Shown one piece after another: positions 26,601 to 41,600 of a DNA stretch of 64,000 nucleotides. The first letter of the stretch is position 1. Every line of letters starts with the position of its first letter. This DNA is from Numida meleagris (lineage: Eukaryota > Chordata > Aves > Galliformes > Numididae), in assembly GCF_002078875.1 (NCBI RefSeq), contig NC_034414.1, positions 6,516,965-6,580,964 of the forward strand, written 5' to 3'. Under the pieces are notes generated by a model that worked only from the letters and a program-made list of their open reading frames with translations, had not been told where the DNA came from and searched no databases. The position numbers and the translations under genes are program-made.

Positions 26601-29600
26601 CATGATCCGGGTGGCCATCTAGATTTTGAGCGTAGCTCTTGTTCATGGCTTGCAAAAATGCATAGCTAATGTGACTATATTGAAAAATAGTGTTTTGTAG
26701 TTGAAAATTTGCTCTGTCAAATACTGTTGTGCCCTTTGTAGCTGTTGTATTTTCCATGGAAAGAAATAGGAAGCGTTACTTACGGAGCAAACTGCATATT
26801 GGGCATGAAGAAGACAATAAAAAAAAAAAAAATCAACAGATATCTTATTTCCCGATTGCTCTCCGGTGCCCCAACTGGATAAGGCAAGGATTCGGAGACA
26901 AGGGTGGTTGTCTGTGTGTAATTAAAGGCTGCTGTAAAGGAATGTTGTCTAATTTCAAAATACTTAACTTCGCAATTTGAGTCAGAACATCAGGTTTTTA
27001 GATCTTGATTAAATGTGCTATTCAACACTATTGTGCTAAATTTTTATGTCAGTGAAATTAATTGAAATCTCTTTCAATAGGCTGTTGAGTCTTCCAAACC
27101 CAGAACTTTGAGTGAAGGCTGGTGACTTTGGCGTTGCGGTTGTTCTTGCTTTTTGTGAGTCTCTTGGCAAGTGGCCACAGCAGCTGTGCCTCAGCTTCTG
27201 TGAGGCCGGTGTCTTTGTGAAGCAGGGCCAGTCATGCACACTGAATAACAGGGTTCTGTCATGATAGCCTAGATCCGAATATGAAATTTATGAAATGATC
27301 AACTTAACATTGGAGTAACGCCTACTAGACTAAACGCCTGTTCATTTTGCAAGCAATATTATTCAATTTGCCATTTGTTGATTTTCTTTGTGAAAGAGTC
27401 TGTTGAAATAAAAGGAATACTTCAATACTGCAGAGCCATTTCTGTTAGGATATTGAAGTTTTGCTTTACATTACTGTTACTTTAATCCAAGTATGTGTTT
27501 TCCTGATTTGTACTTTCCTTGAAGGTGCCAAGTCCTTCTTCTGTCCACCAGGAGTGTGCTCTTGTTGAGCTGCTTCTTGTTGTGGTCCAGTGCTTCCCTC
27601 CAGAGCTTCATTCAGGTGGCTCCCTCCTTGCTGGGGCTGACTGTTCTCTGCAGAAACACTCAATCTTTTAACAATTAACTGGCTTTCGCATCAGCCTGTG
27701 GAAGTGTCAGGCAATTAAATGTGTGATAATTGAGGAAAGTCTGTAAAGTCTGTTTTGTTTTGCCCTAATTGCTAATCCATTTATAAAACTGTTATCACTC
27801 CATCCTTCTCCATTTGTTCTCCTGCGTCGCGCTGTCAGCCCTAGCTCATGCTGATCTTCCTGATGGTGCAGCCATTGAAGTTAGCAAACAGTCATACTGT
27901 TAGCAAAGATGGTGTGCTGCACAATCTGCATTGTCATGTCATAGGGGGGTAAAAAAAAGTTCTTTATAACGATAAAGAAGTTGCTGTAGGTAAAGCACGT
28001 ACTGGAAAGCTTCCACTTGTTTGGCGTATTTTTGCATTATAGGTTTTATGTTGGAGAAACTGTTAAGTGGCCTCAAGCGAAATGGTGTTGGAGAAGTGCT
28101 GAGAAATGTTGTGTAATGAGTGTTAACAGTGAGAACTGTACAATGCAGGGATCATGTTCTCTTAGTGCTCTATTTTAGAGATATAAGACTGACATGCGCA
28201 AAGTTCAAGTGGGGGCATTGCCCACGGCAAGGCAGAAGTTTTCCTCAGTTCACCTGAGGGCTGAAGGAGGTGTGCAGCTGAAATCAGCTTTGTTTTTAGA
28301 CTGAAATTGCCTTAAAATCACCCCAGCTCTTCCGTGAAGCTTCTCGAGCTGCATGAAACTGAAGCAGTCCTGCGAGCTGTGGTGCAAGCTTGGTGCACTG
28401 ACATGTCCGCAGTCTGTGCAGGGAATGTAAGCGGGAACAGGGCTGGGGGCTGAGGGAAGAGCCAATATCTGATGTGTCTGGAAGGAGACCAGTGGCTGGT
28501 ATGGGTTGTGTTTGCTGCATGGTATGTGTTTTCAAGACTCTGTCAGGCAGCAGAGTATTTTTCCTGGATGCTTCCTATACAGGATGCTAAATGTGCCACG
28601 CGAACCATCCAAGTCTTTCTCATGGTGTTTCAAGGCAAAGCAACCTTTCCAGCCACGGCAGCACTGAATAAATCGGTGTATGTTTAAGGATCAGCCCACG
28701 TGAAGAAGAAATATGTTTGAGATCAGTGCTTACTTGTGCATGCCCCACTTGCTCCTAAGAAGCTTTGGTTTTCCTTTCTGCCTTCCACAAAGACATTGTG
28801 GAGAGCTTGTGGTCTTTGGAATGGGACCTGTGTGGTGTCTGGGTTTCATGGAGAAAAGCAGTGAGCGTTTATCAGCCTCATAGATCTCGAACTTCTTTGC
28901 ATTCCTCACAAAACTTTTGTGGTCTTCTCTCTCTAACCATTAAATGGAAGCGTGAGATGCAGCTGCTGAGGGATGAGGTGCTGGTGGAGCTTTTGGAACT
29001 GGCTGGAGCCCTTAAAAGAGCTGGTGAGATCCACGGGTCTCATGTGGCCCTCCTGTAGGGAGAATAATCAGAGTGAACTCCGGAATTCTAGCATTATAGA
29101 GACTTGCTAGCTTTTAATCCTCTCCTGTTGGGTAAAGGAGAGGAGACGTGCTTTGTGTGTCTATCAGCCAGTGAATAAAAGATGTGTAGTTCTGCAAGTC
29201 AGATCTCCATTTCATCTGAGATGTGTTTTCTCAAGTTTTCATATTTTCGTCTGACTGCTAATTTTATTTCAGATGGTAAATAAATGATGTTTGAAAGTAT
29301 AAAACAGGGCTTTATACACCTAATCAATTAAGCTTTCAATTTACCATCTCCTTACCAGTGCATTTAATGCCGTGACAGAGGGCTTCAGGTTGTCCCACTG
29401 AAATATGGATTCAAATTTCCCATTATTTGTTCCAATAAGCAGAATTGTTTCTGATGGAAAACTGTAGCTGGCACTTCATTAAAACCAGTGCCACACGGCA
29501 GTTGCACTGATGCAGTAAAAAGCAGAGGGGATGATGTGATGCTAATGGTTCAGATTGGTGTAACTGCCTCATGTCAGTTTTGTGGATTAGTTTGTCCTTG

Positions 29601-32600
29601 AGCTTTGACAGCTTTTATGGAGACAAAAAAAGTGTAAAATACTGCTAACATACATTTGTGCTTCACAGAGAAAAGTGCTTATGTCTTAGCATGTGGACAA
29701 TAATCAGTGCCCAAAATGGGAGTATTTCTCTGTATTCTGAAGTATTTGCTACAGTCATATATTGTCTTGGCAATTTAAATGGCAGGTAATGTTTTAATCC
29801 CAATAATATGCTAAGGAATCATGCAGATATGTCAGTGATAATGGGAAAACAACCCTACCTCTACCTAATGAATCAGCATGTTATTATGCTTGGTAAACTG
29901 GAAAGAAAAGAACCAAATTTTAATCATTTTTTATTTATTTTTTTGCAGAATTCTTTTTTTTTCTGTACTGGAGTCATAGCAACTGTATATGCAAGAAATA
30001 TGTGTGTTGCATTTTCTTTTGAAGTAAGTTTCAAATAAATCATACTCCTATTTAGAAAAAAGTATGGTAAGCATATGTTTTATCACTTACACGCGGTGAT
30101 GCATCCTATCCCCCTGTCTGACAGGTTGTGCTGGACATTTCACTAACAGGGATTGTTGTTGCTTTGAAGAACGCAGGACTCGAAATAAGGGGTTTGGGCT
30201 TTAATCAAGTAAACAGGGCATGGGAGGTTATAAATACCAGTCTAAGTTGACCTTGTAAGTGCCTAGAGGGGCAGGGCTATTGATCAAGAGCAGAGATGCT
30301 GTGGTCTGCAGATGCTGGTTTCAAGGTTACAGTACCACTGCCCATGGCTGCCCTGTTTTGGAGGCTGTTGCAGTAATGATCTGAGAGGAACTGTGTCCCC
30401 ACGGTTACCTGGTATCAGACTCCCTACTTCTGTCCCCAGGAGGAAATACCTGGTTTTAGTAAATGCTGAATTCCTTGTTAGACTTGAGGCAGCAGGCTGT
30501 GTAGTCTGGATCTGAAATAAAGCTAAGTTTTATGCGTGTGATGTGGTTTTCCTCTCTTTTACTTCAGGCTTCAGACTGATTAATGCCTACTGGGGGTGAG
30601 ATCCATAGATTTTGGCCAATCTGGCAGATCCCTGAAGGGCTCACACTGGTACTTTGGGAACATATGTAGCATTTCAGGCTGGAAAAATATCTGTCCTGGA
30701 GGAGAAATTGGTTTTGTAGCATGAACTACCAGGAGAAAAATGGTCATTGCAGCGTGAAGTGGATGCTGTGAGGAGGAAGCTGTTGTTTTGTAGAGGGGCT
30801 GGATTGCTTAGCGAGGGATGGAAGAAAAGCACAGAGCTCTGCTCTACAGCCATGCAAATCGCCTGGCTGCGATTTCACTCCCGGCACAGTATTGGTTTTC
30901 ACACTAATCAAAATCTGCACTGGAGAACAGATGGGTAAGAGCACACCAAAGGAAAACAGCATAAACTCAGTTAAACCCTGGGCAAAACTTAAAGAGAGCC
31001 AATTGCTGGAGGGATGCTCTTCTGTGTGAAAAAGCATCTGTGCTCTTTTGGAGGAGGGAGGTTTAGAGAGCTAGGGATGCGTGCATGCGTGCCTCTTGCC
31101 TTGTCCTGGTTTTATTTTTTCTCTCTCCTGGTTCTGGGTAAAATAATTATCTTGTTCAATTAGAGAAGTATGTGCTGGAATAGACCTGCAGGGAAATTAT
31201 CACAGTTGTCCTGCTGCACAGTCAGCAGTTTTTCCCATTACTGCTTAATCCAGCTCAAGACCCACTGCAGTCACAGAATTGAAGCTAAAGAGCGAGGCTG
31301 ATGCAGGCTGGGATGTGCTCTGCAATCTGAAGAAAGCGCCTCCTGTTTGTTTTCCAGGTGTAATCCTTTTCTCTTGAGTGAGATCCTGGAATGTATTTCT
31401 TCATCTGCTGCAATTTGAAGAAAGCAGGGAAATGTTTATGCCCCGACTTCAGCGCTGTGATATTTTAATACACAGCCACTGGGGATTAGTGCTGTGACAT
31501 GAGCTTTGGATGATCGCTTTGTAAAATCTTGCCCCTCTGCATCAGGGAAAGGTTGCTCTCAGTCTCTCTGGAAATGCAGTGACTTTGTTCTGTGGCCGTC
31601 ATCAGAAAATACTCGTTTTCTCTCAACCTAGCTCTTTTTGGAGAATACACTGCTTTATTTAGGGTGCGCAAATGCATCTGTTCGGATAGCTTGCATTTTT
31701 ATAACAAATAGTATGAGAACTGAGTATCCAAGCCAGAGAGATTAGATGTAGAAATATGTATTGAGTCTTCTGTGAATGTATTTAGGTGTAATCCAAGGTT
31801 GGGCTCCTTCATGTTGCATTGAATGTGCGCAGCCAGGCACAGTGAATGCAGCTCGTGGTTGGTGCTCCCGTTAACCCAAGGCAGTGGTAAGCATGCTGAC
31901 ATGAGGCGTGTTTTAATGCTGCAGCCGTGCCTGCTGCAGTATGTTATGCGGTGATATATAGGAAATGTTTTCAGGTATCTGTGGCTCTATTTATTAGTGA
32001 CTCCAGCAGTGGCTCTATTCGTTAGTTTAACACAGAGTGGCTCATTTCATTGTGTTTGGAAGGATTACGCTCAAACCCTTCACATTTAATAATGAATTAA
32101 GGGATTCATGTATCAGTATGTTAACTCTGTATCTTGCCCCATTAATGATATTTACTGTTTTTTATCTTTTTAAAATTCACTACCATGTTTAGCATCTGTC
32201 ACTGTTGTTTAAACTTGAGAAACAGTTTGGCTGTGAATGCCAAATGTTGTAAAGGCAGGGCATTTGGGGAGTCTGGCTGTGGTTATGCCTGGTCCATAGC
32301 GTGTTTATTCCATGGCTGGGACTCCTGTTCCATGTTCTTGATGCTGCAGGTGGAGTCCTATAGGAGTGACGATCCTATGTTAGACCTTTTCAGGAAACAC
32401 CATTTGTGGGAAACCCAGTTCTCCACTCAGATGTTGATGAGACTGCTGTCTTACAGAATGTGGTGTACTTCTCAATTTGTAAAGGCAACTGAGAAACCAA
32501 AGTGGTTTGGAAGAGCAGTGGGTTGTCTTGTATTTACTCTGGTCACACCAGAAGAAAAGTGTTTTGCTTCAGATTGACTCAAAACGGAGGTGCTGAGTAA

Positions 32601-35600
32601 GTTAATCTGCTTTCATATGAGTGTTTCAAATGAACACGAAAGAAAATATTTTACTAAACATTCATATTACTACCTTCTTGTTGTTGAATCTGTAAGGATA
32701 TCTAAGAAAATTTATGTGAAAATGTGCATAATGTCTTCCCTGCACTTCCAAAATGAGTGAGTCAGATTTGAGGACACCAAGATCAGCTTGAGTGAGTTGA
32801 GATGGTCTAAAACAACTTGCTATTTTTTTCCTGTTGATGTTCAGATACTGAAGGAGAAGCCAGCTGTGCCGAAAGCGTGGTGGCACCTTCCCTGGGAGTT
32901 GGGCTGCTCTTTCTCTAGTGTACCAGAGGGCTTCAGGCCCCTTGGTAGTAACTGGGATTTGCATCTGGGTTTTGTGAGGCTGATGGGAGAGACAAAAAAC
33001 GCTCCCAAAGCCACTAGAATCCTCAGGTAAATCCTCAGCTCTGAGGATATTGGGTTATTGTATTTACGTACTTCAAAAACTGGAGAACAAGATACCAAAT
33101 AAATCCTTAATGTTATGCACACACATAAAATTTTAAATTATTATTTAGTGACCTCATTGTAGAGAGGAAATCCCAGAGGAATATGATCTTCTTCGTTCTG
33201 GGCTCCTCCTCCGTTTATTTTTTTGTTTTCAACAAAATTAATTTCTGCTCAGCAGCAAATACACTTTAGGCCAGATAGCTAAACTGCATGTGTTGGGGGT
33301 CATAATTTTGGAATGCAAATCCTGCATTGCGTTATCTTTGTCAAAATGGCACATCGTTGAAGTGCTGGTTAACCCCAGGCTGCTGTGTCATCGGTGGAAG
33401 TCGCTGAGGGTAAGAAGCTCTGAAAATCAGGTCACTTCTGTTTTGGTAGCTGAATCTGAAAGTTACTCCACCAAGCTGGTAAACATTGCCCTAAATAAAT
33501 AAATCATAATATCGCTGACGTGGAGGCTTTGGGCAGCTTTAGCTTTACGTAGCACGCCATGTTTTCATTCTGTTTTCCATGCTGGTTAGTTCCTAGATGT
33601 GTTAGATACATTGAAGAAATGCTGATGGAGCACAGAATTCACTCATGCTTTTGTCTAATCTTTCTCTTCCCATGGAGAGGATGTGGGAAATACTGCACAG
33701 GACGGCTGTACATGTCTGTGCTCAGCAAGTCCTTCCTAAGTGAGGGTGTTCACAAGCCAGTAACCTGGCTCAGGCCACCTCTTGTTCCCTTGAAGCCTGT
33801 GGTCCTTCCTGTGCAGCCGGCAGGGCTGGAGCTTGCTCCTGTAGGGGAAAGTGCTGGCTAAGGTGGGTTTGGTGGGGGCAGGCTGCCAGTGGGACTCAGC
33901 CACCCGAGCAGGTGATGCCTCTGAGAGTTTTGGCCTCAGCTGCAGCTTGTTTGGGAGGCATGGCAGCAAGGGTGCTGGGAGATGCTTCCGAGGCAGAAGG
34001 TGGGGAAGTGGGGCATTTGGTGTGCCACAAGAAAGCAGCATTTGGGTAAATGACTTAGAATTTGTATTTATTAAAAATAAGTGGTGTTCAGGGCAAGCAG
34101 ATACCCAGTGTTATAATTACAAACTGTCCGATTGTGCGTTATGACTCATCTAGATGTTGCAAGTGTTGTTATTATATTTCAGTTGTCCTCAGCAATTTTG
34201 TGTGTGTATAATATATTCCAATACCCATCCTCCCAGCTGGCATTAAATTACCTCTGTCACGATAACCCAGGTATCAAGGTCTGACTAACCAGGCCTGGAT
34301 GTCCGCTCCCAAGGCAGTGCATCCGGAGCAGCAGTAGGAGGCTGGGTTAACTAAGCAGCAGATCACTTATGTGGGGTCACTGGCTGCAGAACAGATTACT
34401 CCTCTGCCTTTGCTTCTAAGGGAGTGGCATTATCTTCAGGATATTTGTCTGAATGGTATGCATTTTTTAATATGTTTGTTCATTGTTATGTTTCATTATG
34501 TCTTGTAAATAGAGAGCAATGCTGTTCTTGGCTTCAGCACAAAACTTACCTGAACGTTTATTTGTGTTTGTTTTGAGAGACCTCGTTTTCTTGGAAGAAG
34601 GCTGGTAAAGACTAAAGGCTGATGTGTAAGGAAAAGCGTAGCTAAATCACTAGTGACTGTTCACCTAAATCCCCAGCAAATGCAGGTTGGTGTGGAGGTT
34701 GAATCGATATAGTGGAGAACACTTTACCTCCCAGGGAAGACTGGTTACACTAATATTTGTCTTAGAGCCCTCCTTCACACTGAAGGGACCCACTGGATGG
34801 TATCAGTAGCCTCCCAAATGTTGTTTTCACTTAGCTGGTTATGACATATTTCTCAAAGAACTGAAATGCGTGTCTCTAGGCAGTTTGTGTGATACCAAGC
34901 GTGGTGTGACAGCGTGACTAATGTGCATCTACAATTAAATAAAGTTCCTAGAGATTTCTTTTTTCATGTGGCAGTGCCAAGAGATTGTGAAGACTTCGTC
35001 ATCTTGACAGTTGCAATAATTACACTGCATCCATTATGCTGCTCTTGGTACGGTAGATTGCCTGAGCTGGGCCAAGCAGGAGTGCAGTGCCTCCCATTTT
35101 AACCTATTGTCTGCAACCTGCTCAATGCTATGCCTACGCGCTGTGTTTAAGTCGTGGATTTTTTTCAGCCAAATATATTTTAGTTGTATAGATAAAATGT
35201 TTTGTTACTAGTTGCTTGTTTCTAGCGATATCCTTGTTGCTCTTTACTTCACTTTTACATCTGATCTGACTGGATAGATTGTTGCGTCATCTCTGAGTTG
35301 TCATTTAGACTTTTCCTTTTATGTTTGGCGTTCTACAGAATTTCAAGAGATGACTGGCCAGTTGCTGAAAATCAGCCTCTAACATGGGCTGTTTAAAACT
35401 AGAGGGTCTCAAGGCCAAGTCTGAAAACGTAGAACCTCCAAGTCCTGCTGCTGGCTGGCTCTGAGATGTAAGGCATTGCTGAAGTGGGCACCAGTCTGCA
35501 GTGCAGCAGTCTGAGTTGTCCCTGTCTTGCTGCTCTTGCAGCCATGCAGAGCAGGTTTGAAATGTTGTCAGGTCAGAAGGATAAGTATTTATGCAGAAAG

Positions 35601-38600
35601 TAATCGAATTGACAGCTTGGATCAACTCATTTTTTTTCCCTCACCTGCTGTGCGAAACCTTACTTGGATGACAAGAAAATTGTGCTTTCATAGTAGAGCA
35701 CCACTAATCACACACAGGGAGACAGGGTTTGAACATGTCCTGGCTCATCCTGTAGCACAGGCTGTCTTGTTAATCCACTGCTATCTATAATTTTCTTCAT
35801 CATCAGGATAAATGTGTAGTATTAATTCTTTTAGCCTGAAGCTCAGCTTTGCACTTGAGAACAAACTATCATCTTTCGTAACGATGCAGCCTCATTGCAG
35901 TATTTGAAAATTGAGATTCTGTGATTGATGCTATTGTGTTATGTAATATGCCACATTCTGTTGTCAAAATTTATTTTTTGTTATTGTCAACACTCTAATA
36001 TGTCTAGACAGAGGTTTAAATAATTGCTGCAATAAAAGGAGCTTTCAGATAAGGAATATAGTGCCTGTTGCTTTGCAGAAAGAAAATGTAACAGAGGCAT
36101 ATTTATCACTCGGAAATCACAATTCCTGCAATGAATATTTGATTTGTGCAGAGAAGTTATCGTTGAGATTTTAAATTGGAATTCTGGATGCGTCCTTTTC
36201 ACTAATTTGAATCTTACCCGGTAACGGAAGAAGGAGTTGTCAGCAAGGAATTAAATGCATTATTTGTCTTTATTTAAGATTCAAATCAGTAAAACCATGG
36301 AGAAGAGAATAACGCGGAAGTCAATATGGCAAGCCTTGACACTGTACCTAGAATTTATAATCTAATTTCTACTCTCTTGCAAGTAAAGCATTTACCTTCG
36401 TGTCAAGGGGACTCCAAGTGGCACCTGCCTGCAACCGGGGATTGCACTGGGGTCTCAGTGTGGGGCTGGAGGTGTGCTCCCACCAGCTGCAGGGGCTGTG
36501 CTTGGTGTGTTGTTTGCCTGGCCCTGCTGCCTTTACTCTGCCCTACTATCATATGGAGCAGTGCTAGTGAAAAAACTTCTTAAATGGTTGTGTTTGACAG
36601 ATGAAATGTAGCAGTAATGCGCCTAAAATCCTGCTTAACCTGACAGCTTTAAAACAAGAGTATTCAGTTATACTTACATAAATGGAAAATGTTTGCGTAG
36701 TGCACGCACAAAGGAAGAGCCTGAGTAGTGCATCATCTTTTTCTCACTGTTAGAAGTGACCACACATGTCTCTCAAGATTAACTGAGCAGCTGGAAAGGA
36801 ATTAGGGACTGGTTTGGTTAGAGGCTGTTTTGGGAAATAGCTTCTGGAAATTTTTAGAGCGACAAAATCTCAGGAAACTTTAGCAAAATGGCAGCAGCCA
36901 AGTGAAAAGCATCATGACCTTACCCAAAGTGAGTCACAGAGCTGGGCTCTTTCTAGTCTAATTCTGAGTTAGGTTGGAAATTAGAAAGATGGATTTAAGG
37001 TGTGGATCCAAGGTGGAAGTGTTTCATGTTGCTTACCTACCAGACCCACTTTTGCTATCCTGTAAGGTGTGGTGTGGCGGAGCACGACTGCTCTGAGCAG
37101 CTGATCAAGGTGTAGATGCGGTGTTCCCGTTCTTTGCAGAGAGGTTGGACTAGATGACTTTCAAAGGCCCCTTCCAGCTCAAATGATACTGCGGTTCTTT
37201 CTCTCCTGAACAGCGATGGACAGCCAACCAAACCGAAGTGTGTAGAGGAGAACATGTATTTTATTTGGCTTTTAACATTTTCAGAAAATGTTTTAATCAC
37301 TTTCTGTCGTGATCCCTATGCCCTTGTTTGTTGTTTTTTAATGGGGAATTTGAATTAGGAGGACTGCTAACTTGAGCAGCACTGTTCAAACGCCATATAG
37401 ATGCAGCAGCATCTGCTCTTTCTAGTAATGCTCTTCGTTCCAGGCAGTGCATCTTGTTTTTTAAGAAACCAGCTGCTCATTTTTGAAACGGTTAACTATT
37501 TGCTGATTTTACAATTAAAAGTGACTTCAGCTGTTACTCAAAAACAATCATTTCTGTAGCAGTGATGCTACTTTTTTGTATGATTTTTTAGGACTGCTGC
37601 CAGTGTGCTTATTTCACAGCAAAGCTGCTGTTGCCTCAGTAGTGACAGAAAATGCCAATGCTTTTGACAGAGGGAGAAGAATCAACTTTTTAATACCATG
37701 TCGCTGATTAAAACTGACATCTTTGACATTTAGGTGGTCGATGGGAGCCGGTGGTCAAAAGCAGAGCTGCAGCCTGTGAGCGCAGATACCTGTTCTATCC
37801 CTGTGCTTATGGCAGGTTCTTTTAGGTCTAGTTATATTGCTTTTCCAGCGTGGCTCTTTGGCTTGCTATTGCTTTTACAATGCAAATGTTTGCTCATTAG
37901 GGCTGAATTTGTCGCATAGACTGTGCTGTTGTTCAGAGAGCAGGAATATTCATTTGAATATGCATTGCGAGTATGGAAGCCTCTAGCTGGGCTGTGGTCT
38001 GAGTGGTTTATCCAGGATTCTGAGGTTCCCTACAGCCTACTGGTGCTACCGTTGGTTTTTCAGATTTAAAAGCAAATCTAGTGCATTTGCGTTTGTCTAA
38101 CTTTTCTTCTAGATTTGAATAGGTGCTGTGCAAAGTTAGCCTGGGCTTGGCGGTTATTTAACCTTCTTATCATCGGTGACTGGATTCCCCCTTTATGCTT
38201 TTATCTCATCTAGTCTGTTAACAGGGGTGGCTGATTTTTATTACTGACAGTAATGGTGTCATGCTGGGTAGCGTTTGCAGTGATTTCCAAGGGATGCGAA
38301 TGTGGAGGAGCTGACATGCTGCTATAAACTTGAGCTATTGGCACTTCCTTGCAGCAAAAAGAAGCAGCTCCTGAAAATAAAGGCCAACGAGCTGTGCAAA
38401 GCACAGTGATTGTCCTAAAAAATGGAAATAATCTTAGATATATGCATAATACTTCCTGGTGTGAGTCATGTCCTCATCTTCTATAGAACAAGCATAGAGC
38501 TTAAAAACTAATAACCTAATTGATATGCATAGTTCATTAAGATTTAATTTTTAATGGTAATGTATATTGTAGTTTGTGTTCAAACAGCTGCTGTGGGTCA

Positions 38601-41600
38601 TTACGAAGCAGCTGGTCAGAAGAATGTGGAGTCTGTCCCAGTGTGACCCTGGGAAGCTTTTTGAGAGCTTCCTGGAATCTGGAGTTTTCCTTCACAGAAG
38701 GGATTTGCCTTCTCTGGAGAGAGGGGCCGTTGCTACGTTTGTGAAAAGATAGGAATTGAAAGGCAATATTGAATGGAAATTGATTATGACGTATTTTAAA
38801 GGATTGGGTGTAACTTGGTAATTTCTGAAAAGTCTGTGGAGCAGGAACAGATGGAAGGGAAATATATAGGGCCCTCTGTCCTCAGAGTAGAGAAGGTGAG
38901 GAAGGGTGGGAAAGCCAAAGCCTTAAAAAAGCAGCTCTCTGAACTGTTCCTTGCTTTCAGTGCTTTCAAGTCTCAGGATAAGGTATTTTTTCTAATCTAA
39001 GAAAAAAAAACTGCCCAGCTTACGTGGGCTCTTTCTTTGCAAGAGCTTGTATTTCTAGCTGCATTCATTCACGAAAAGAGGATTTCCCTCCGAAGAAGCA
39101 CGTGATACGGTTTGGCTCAGTATTTGTCTATTAGCTCATTTGTTGTAGTGGTTCTTAGATGTTTACAGACATTGATACTTCTGTCTTCTGGGGCCAAGTA
39201 AATCGATTTTACTTTCTTGGAATCAGAAATTGTGCTGAATAGCAGTATGGGTGAACACTGGTTATTTAGTATAAAACTTGAGCAGAAAATAGAATTTGAA
39301 GCTTGACTGCTTGATTGTTTGTTCTCTATGAATATTCTGTTGTTTTTTCCTTTTCTTTTTCTTTTTTAGAAGAAGGTACTATTTTACCCTCCTTCAAAAG
39401 CTGGGTGATCTTTACACTTTGCTGACAGTGAGCAGAAATGTCACTAATCCAAAGATTGCCAAGGTGCCAGTATGGCCATTTATTTCCTGCTCTCATTCTA
39501 GATTACCATCAGAGGCCACAGGCAGTGGGAACAGCTTGAGACTAGCAGATGATGTTGTGGACACCACTTCGCTTGTGCTGATCCTGGATTTGTGGCGTCT
39601 TCAAGGCTCTTTCCTTAGAGAGGATTAACTGCTCTGAATTACGAAGTTACCGCAACTCCCGAGTGCTGAAATGGAAGAAATCAGTTAAAGTTGAGCAGTT
39701 TTTTGGGTCATGAGGGCCTGGCATCATGCATTTGGGTTGCACACTGCTGCGTGAGATCCAGAGGGCTCTGCTCTGAGCACGGGTTACGGCTTCACACGTG
39801 ATGTGCAGAGGAAGATTCCCTTGGAGGTGTGTCTGATTTGGTGAGCAGGAAGCTTTTTGGCTCAAGGGAGCGTTCACAATTAACCAACCAGCCTGTCAAA
39901 ATATATCGTATTATGTAATGTGGTGTACGGTTCAACCTTTTGAAAGCACTGTCGTTCTTTGAAAAAGTTCTGGAGATGATTTTTTTTCTTTTGTTTTGGT
40001 TTGTTAAAAGAATGAAGTAGAGGGCTTTTAGCAGGGGTCCTTTTAGTACCTTCGGTCTTCTCTTGTATTTGATTTTTGAGGCAGGGTTAAACTCTCTAAG
40101 CTTTGTGAAGGGCGTACTTGCTTACGAAAATACCTTTTTTGCTACTTATAATGAGAGCAGTGCCACTGGTGACTTGTAGCTACCAGTGAAAAATGGAGTC
40201 TGCTCTTCCTGCACTCGGCTGCCTCGCTCCCAGGGGATAGAAGCAGATCAGATTTGCTGCCTTGTTCATCAAATCATTTATTATGCTGATGATAGTGGTG
40301 TCTCTTAAACTTCCCCGAGTAAATGAATTTTCTTTCCAGAAGGTTGTATAAATGTGTACTTAAAAATAAATAGATAAGTAGTCTGGCTGGTGGCAGAATT
40401 GTTTCCTTGCCTACAGGAGGGTGCACTCTAACTACAGACCATTTATTGTCTCATCCTACTGTCTGCCCCGTCCCTGCTGCTGGACAGGACTGAAGCATGG
40501 CAGCAGAGCTGGCTGTCACGATGGAGATGTGTTTTTGCCCCTTGGCAAGGCTGGCACTTGGTTGCACAAGTTGCGTCTGTCTGTCAGCTCCTGAGGCAAA
40601 AACGATGACAGCTGTGAAGTACTTGCAGGCTGGGCTCTGTTCTCCCAAGCACCAGGCAGCTTGTGCTTGGGCTGTGCAAGCAGGGCAGTGCTGAGGGCGT
40701 AAGTGCATGTTCAAGGCAGTCCATAGGTAAAAGGCTGTCTTTGACGCAAAGATTTGCTGCTGGTAGGGTGTACCATAATGCCCAAGGGAAAACTGTGTGT
40801 GAGGGAGGGGAATGTGCACAAGCCTTCCTGACAGAGAAGACTGTGGAGTGAGCAGCTGAGATGACTGAATACTTTGTGCCCAAACAGTTCTGTTATTGTG
40901 GAGTCCGAAGTGTTGGGTTGTTCTTTTCTGTTTGGAGAACAGTGTGCAGCATGATGTCTCATGAGCAGAAATTGGTTGACGACAGAGACTTCTTACTCCA
41001 GAGGAATGTAACTTCATCATCTGTTTTTACTGCCACACGTTAATTTGATGCATGCATCACCTTTGACTTTTGGACACGTACGTCGTGCCTACATTGATGA
41101 CCTTCCTGACTGCTATTCTTGTTATCTTAGCAAAAGGAGGCTAAAGGGGGAATATTTATCTTTCTCTTCTCCATCTCCATGCTTTTCTCTGGCCCCTATT
41201 AGTCCTTCAGGTATGTGCCAAGAGGCTTAGAAGTGGTAGAGTTGTGGTGGTCTCTAAACTGGATCGGTATTTAACTTCCTGCTGTGGCACATTACAGGAA
41301 CTTCTCATTCTTGTGAACGGAAATATCACTAATCAGTGCTAACTGTAATAAGGTTACTGCTGAACGGGCTTTAGGATTTTTGGAGGTGGTGGTTAGTCAG
41401 TAGCCTGAAGCATGAAAGAAATAGAGCTAATCCTGAGATGTGAGAGGCAGCTGCTGGAATTGTATGTGATGGCCCAGAGCACATGAAATGATGCTCTCAT
41501 TGCAGCCTTCCTGTTTGTTTGGTTTTTGCTCTCATGGGGTGTTTTCTGTTGTTGGTAGTAAAAGTGAAATACTCTCCCTTGCTCACTTTTCTTCTGTGAC

